Positions 7,451 to 9,433 of a stretch of 9,433 nucleotides of DNA are shown in pieces. Origin of the DNA: DATJYV01 sp035499415 (GTDB taxonomy: Bacteria > Bacteroidota > Ignavibacteria > UBA10030); contig DATJYV010000065.1 in NCBI GenBank assembly GCA_035499415.1, positions 1 through 9,433 of the forward strand. The letters are read 5' to 3'. The position numbers were made by a program, and so were the translations under genes. The notes beneath the pieces were generated by a model. It did no database searches, was not told the DNA's origin, and saw only the letters and a list, made by a program, of their open reading frames with translations. Numbering within the stretch: the stretch's first letter is position 1; every line of letters starts with the position of its first letter.

Positions 7451-8752
7451 TCACAGGACCTTCTCCAGATGCTCCAAAAATCTCTCCGTCGCCCCAATGT
7501 TCTCCTTTACCAATTTCAGCGCCTCACTCCCCGCGTGTTTCCGCTCGCGCGTTTCGCTCATCAGCATTCGAATGGTCCGGTAGCACTCCTGCTGGTCCCG
7601 TACGACGAATCCACCCCCTCTTCTCGCAAGCGCGACCGCCTCCTGCGAGTTCTCATGGCGCGGACCGTAGACGACCGGGATCCCGTACACCGCCGGCTCA
7701 AGCACGTTGTGCACCCCCTGCCTGAAGCTGCCCCCCACATACGCCACGTCCGCGTACTGGTAGAGCGACATCAGGATCCCGATGCTGTCAACGATAATGA
7801 CCGGCTCGCCCGAATAATCGTTCAGGTCGGAGAACCTGATTGACTTCGGCCTGAAATTCAGCCTGATCTCAATGTTTTCAAGAACGGTGAGGGTCGGTTC
7901 GTGCGGCACCAGGATGATGAGAATCGACGAGTCATACTGAACCATCTTGCGAAGTGTCGGGATCAGCACCTCTTCATCCTCCTCCCAACTGCTCCCCACG
8001 ACAATGACTTTTTTCTTCCGCAGGATGAAGCCCGGGATCAAGTGCTTTGTCTTCGCCTCTTCGCTCCGCTGCCATACCTGGTCGTACCGCGTTTCCCCCA
8101 CCGCCTGAATAAACGGCTTTCTCAGCCCGAACATTCTGAACGCTTCGGCGTCGTTCTCCGACACCGTCAGGATCGAGGTGAGACTGTCGTAGAGCGCCCG
8201 GTGAAAACTTCTCAAGAATGGATAAAGGCGGGCCGAATTGCGGCGCATGGTTGCGTTGGCGATAAACGTCGGAATTTTACGCCGGCTCAACTCCAGCAGA
8301 TGATTCGGCCACACATCGTAGCGGACCATGACGGCGGCCGTCGGCCGGAGGAGGTCGAGGAATCGCCTCGCGTTCGCGGCGGTATCGAGCGGGATATACG
8401 TGATCACGTCCGCAAGCTGATAATTCTTCGAATGGTCGTAGCCGGACGGCGAGAAGAAGCTCGCCACGATATCGATGTTTTTGTAGCGCCTCTTGAGCGC
8501 GGCAATGATCGGCTTTGCCTGTTCGAATTCGCCCAGAGACGAGGCATGAAACCAGACGCGCCGGGTTGCCTTGAGCGCGTGCACCCGGACTTTCAGGCTC
8601 TCAAAAAGATTCCTGCGTCCTTCGATCCCGCGGCGGATCTTGCGCTTGAAGACGGACCCTACGACGAGGCCGATCCAGAAGACCGGGATAAATACCGCAT
8701 CGTAGAAAAACATCCAGAGCCGGGGTATCGAACGGTCAGCTTCGGTCGCCAT
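7451..8752 (-). CDS. waaA: 3-deoxy-D-manno-octulosonic acid (Kdo) transferase
   Basis: WaaA (KdtA) transfers Kdo from CMP-Kdo to the lipid A precursor at the cytoplasmic face of the inner membrane, an early committed step in LPS core assembly. The 433-residue product has an N-terminal hydrophobic anchor (about 14-34) followed by basic residues. Next comes the acceptor-side Rossmann domain with WFHASSLGEFEQAKP (67-81), in which E75 aligns with the family's catalytic glutamate, then VRYDVWPN (143-150). The GT-B donor-side domain has VVGSSWEEDEE (251-261), VPHEP (282-286) and GGSFRQGVHNVLEPAVYGIP (340-359). Length matches the family. The start is uncertain: ATG at 8752 gives the full frame, but M14 (8713) would start right at the membrane anchor as in many relatives; neither has a clear Shine-Dalgarno. 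The RYDVWPN block differs from the ELWPN of E. coli. It is first in the minus-strand gene row. Confidence 0.94.
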   Translation of the reverse strand: MATEADRSIPRLWMFFYDAVFIPVFWIGLVVGSVFKRKIRRGIEGRRNLFESLKVRVHALKATRRVWFHASSLGEFEQAKPIIAALKRRYKNIDIVASFFSPSGYDHSKNYQLADVITYIPLDTAANARRFLDLLRPTAAVMVRYDVWPNHLLELSRRKIPTFIANATMRRNSARLYPFLRSFHRALYDSLTSILTVSENDAEAFRMFGLRKPFIQAVGETRYDQVWQRSEEAKTKHLIPGFILRKKKVIVVGSSWEEDEEVLIPTLRKMVQYDSSILIILVPHEPTLTVLENIEIRLNFRPKSIRFSDLNDYSGEPVIIVDSIGILMSLYQYADVAYVGGSFRQGVHNVLEPAVYGIPVVYGPRHENSQEAVALARRGGGFVVRDQQECYRTIRMLMSETRERKHAGSEALKLVKENIGATERFLEHLEKVL

Positions 8753-8821
8753 ACGTGAGGGATGTTGCGCGATCCAACGGCACAGGGGAAAAGCAATTCC
8801 AGCGGTGACAAAATCGGTTGA

Positions 8822-8850
8822 ATGGTAGAAAAAGTTTCAGGGAAATGCAA
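8822..8850 (-). promoter_or_regulatory. Candidate sigma-70-type promoter for waaA
   Basis: On the minus strand, a -35-like TTGCAT (8850-8845) and a -10-like TACCAT (8827-8822) are separated by exactly 17 bp. This would start transcription near 8815 and leave a leader of about 60 nt before waaA. Element matches are moderate (3/6 and 4/6 to consensus), so this is a prediction only. Confidence 0.4.
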
Positions 8851-8871
8851 GACAGGCGTGCGACCTCTGCG

Positions 8872-8900
8872 TTGATTTTTCCCGCGTTTTCAGGTACTTT
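8872..8900 (+). promoter_or_regulatory. Candidate sigma-70-type promoter for the M28 peptidase gene
   Basis: TTGATT (8872-8877), a 17-bp spacer and TACTTT (8895-8900), followed by G, make a reasonable -35/-10 pair. It would start transcription near 8907, about 23 nt before the ATG at 8930. The TACTTTG also loosely resembles the Bacteroidota -7 element (TAnnTTTG), one base short. Confidence 0.5.
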
Positions 8901-8917
8901 GCCTCTCCACTCTTGAG

Positions 8918-8924
8918 AAAGGAG
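8918..8924 (+). promoter_or_regulatory. Shine-Dalgarno of the M28 peptidase gene
   Basis: AAAGGAG lies 5 nt before the ATG at 8930. It fixes the start codon, which opens directly into a signal peptide. Confidence 0.8.
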
Positions 8925-8929
8925 ACTTC

Positions 8930-9433
8930 ATGAAACACCTCTCGTCATTCTTCTTCGGAATTGTTCTCTGCATCTCAGTTGCTAGCGCGCGTCAGGATGC
9001 GGATACCAGACTCATCGAGAAAAGGTTCGACACATTCCTGAAAGCCGATGACCAGCGCGCGTGGTTGAAGCGCCTGTCCGCTCGACCGCATCACACCGGC
9101 ACCGCGTACGATAAGGAGAATGCCGAGTTCATCGCGGCGCAGTATCGGTCGTGGGGATTCGAGGCTTCGATCGAACAATTTTTTGTTTTGTTCCCGACGC
9201 CGAAGACGCGCATCCTTGAGATGACAGGCCCCAGGCAATTCACGGCAAAACTTGCCGAGCCGCCGCTCCCGGAGGACGCCACATCGGGCCAGACGAGCGA
9301 GCAGCTCCCGTCGTACAACGCCTACTCCATCGACGGCGATGTGACGGCCGAGGTCGTCTACGTGAACTACGGCGTGCCGAAAGATTATGAGGAGCTCGAA
9401 CAGCGCGGCGTCGACGTGAAGGGAAAAATAGTG
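8930..9433 (+). CDS. M28-family peptidase, glutamate carboxypeptidase II / NAALADase-like, 5' part only
   Basis: This frame opens with the ATG at 8930 and stays open for 168 codons to the window edge; the 3' part is missing. Residues 1-20 are a Sec signal peptide (K2, H3, hydrophobic core, ASA cleavage before R21), so the enzyme is exported. The mature N-terminus matches the glutamate carboxypeptidase II/PSMA-type family: RPHHTGTAYDKENAEFIAAQ (52-71), WGFEASIEQFFVLFPTP (75-91), AEPPLPEDATS (109-119), YNAYSIDGDVTAEVVYVNYG (129-148), then DVKGKIV (162-168), which opens the protease-associated (PA) domain. The zinc-binding M28 catalytic domain lies beyond the window, so activity cannot be judged. 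Relatives are about 700-750 residues zinc carboxypeptidases that release C-terminal acidic residues from peptides; the substrate here is inference. It is divergent from waaA with 177 bp between the starts. Confidence 0.88.
   Translation, partial: MKHLSSFFFGIVLCISVASARQDADTRLIEKRFDTFLKADDQRAWLKRLSARPHHTGTAYDKENAEFIAAQYRSWGFEASIEQFFVLFPTPKTRILEMTGPRQFTAKLAEPPLPEDATSGQTSEQLPSYNAYSIDGDVTAEVVYVNYGVPKDYEELEQRGVDVKGKIV

Noticed and set aside
7218..7454. A 78-residue minus-strand frame whose GTG start overlaps the waaA TGA stop
   Set aside because: The overlap looks like translational coupling, but the frame has no recognisable domain and its C-terminal part is translated heptamer repeat (QNSKLKTRNS).
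7901..8758. A 285-residue plus-strand open frame
   Set aside because: It is antisense to waaA, with composition typical of the complement of a real gene and no start signals.

Overview
The window carries five protein-coding genes of a Gram-negative, moderately GC-rich bacterium. Four genes lie on the minus strand and one is divergent on the plus strand at the right edge. No RNA genes, insertion sequences, phage genes or CRISPR arrays were seen. The Kdo transferase implies an outer membrane with LPS. The large secreted BNR/VPS10-type protein, the secreted M28 peptidase of the glutamate carboxypeptidase II type, and the protein sequences in general fit the Bacteroidota/Ignavibacteria (old Chlorobi group) or a neighbouring phylum. 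That placement is inference, not a search result.

Reading the minus strand in the direction of transcription (right to left): waaA/kdtA (8752-7451) adds Kdo to lipid A; larC (7195-6020) inserts nickel into the lactate racemase pincer cofactor; priA (5888-3354) is the replication-restart helicase; last is a BNR-repeat secreted protein of 1071 visible residues (3213-1), which runs off the left edge close to its expected C-terminus. Divergent from waaA, on the plus strand, the first 168 residues of a NAALADase/glutamate carboxypeptidase II-like M28 peptidase (8930-9433) run off the right edge. A compact intergenic region (8753-8929) holds candidate back-to-back promoters.

The four minus-strand genes could be co-transcribed, but they do not form an obvious pathway: envelope biogenesis, cofactor maturation, DNA replication restart and an exported beta-propeller protein. 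The gaps between them (255, 131 and 140 bp) are wider than in a tight operon, and no convincing terminator was found in them.

The most unusual feature is in those gaps. Each one contains arrays of degenerate 7-bp tandem repeats. One class (TYGAGTT on the plus strand) sits on both sides of larC in the same orientation. A second class (ATTCCGY) begins 2 bp after the priA stop codon. A weaker, decayed heptamer-like tract lies next to the waaA stop. One array keeps 7-bp register right up to the larC start codon, and larC and priA lack a recognisable Shine-Dalgarno, whereas the genes at the two window edges have good ones. These tracts resemble the short tandemly repeated repetitive (STRR) heptanucleotide sequences described in cyanobacteria. 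Otherwise the window is ordinary chromosome, and I do not see a hidden defence, mobile or biosynthetic system.
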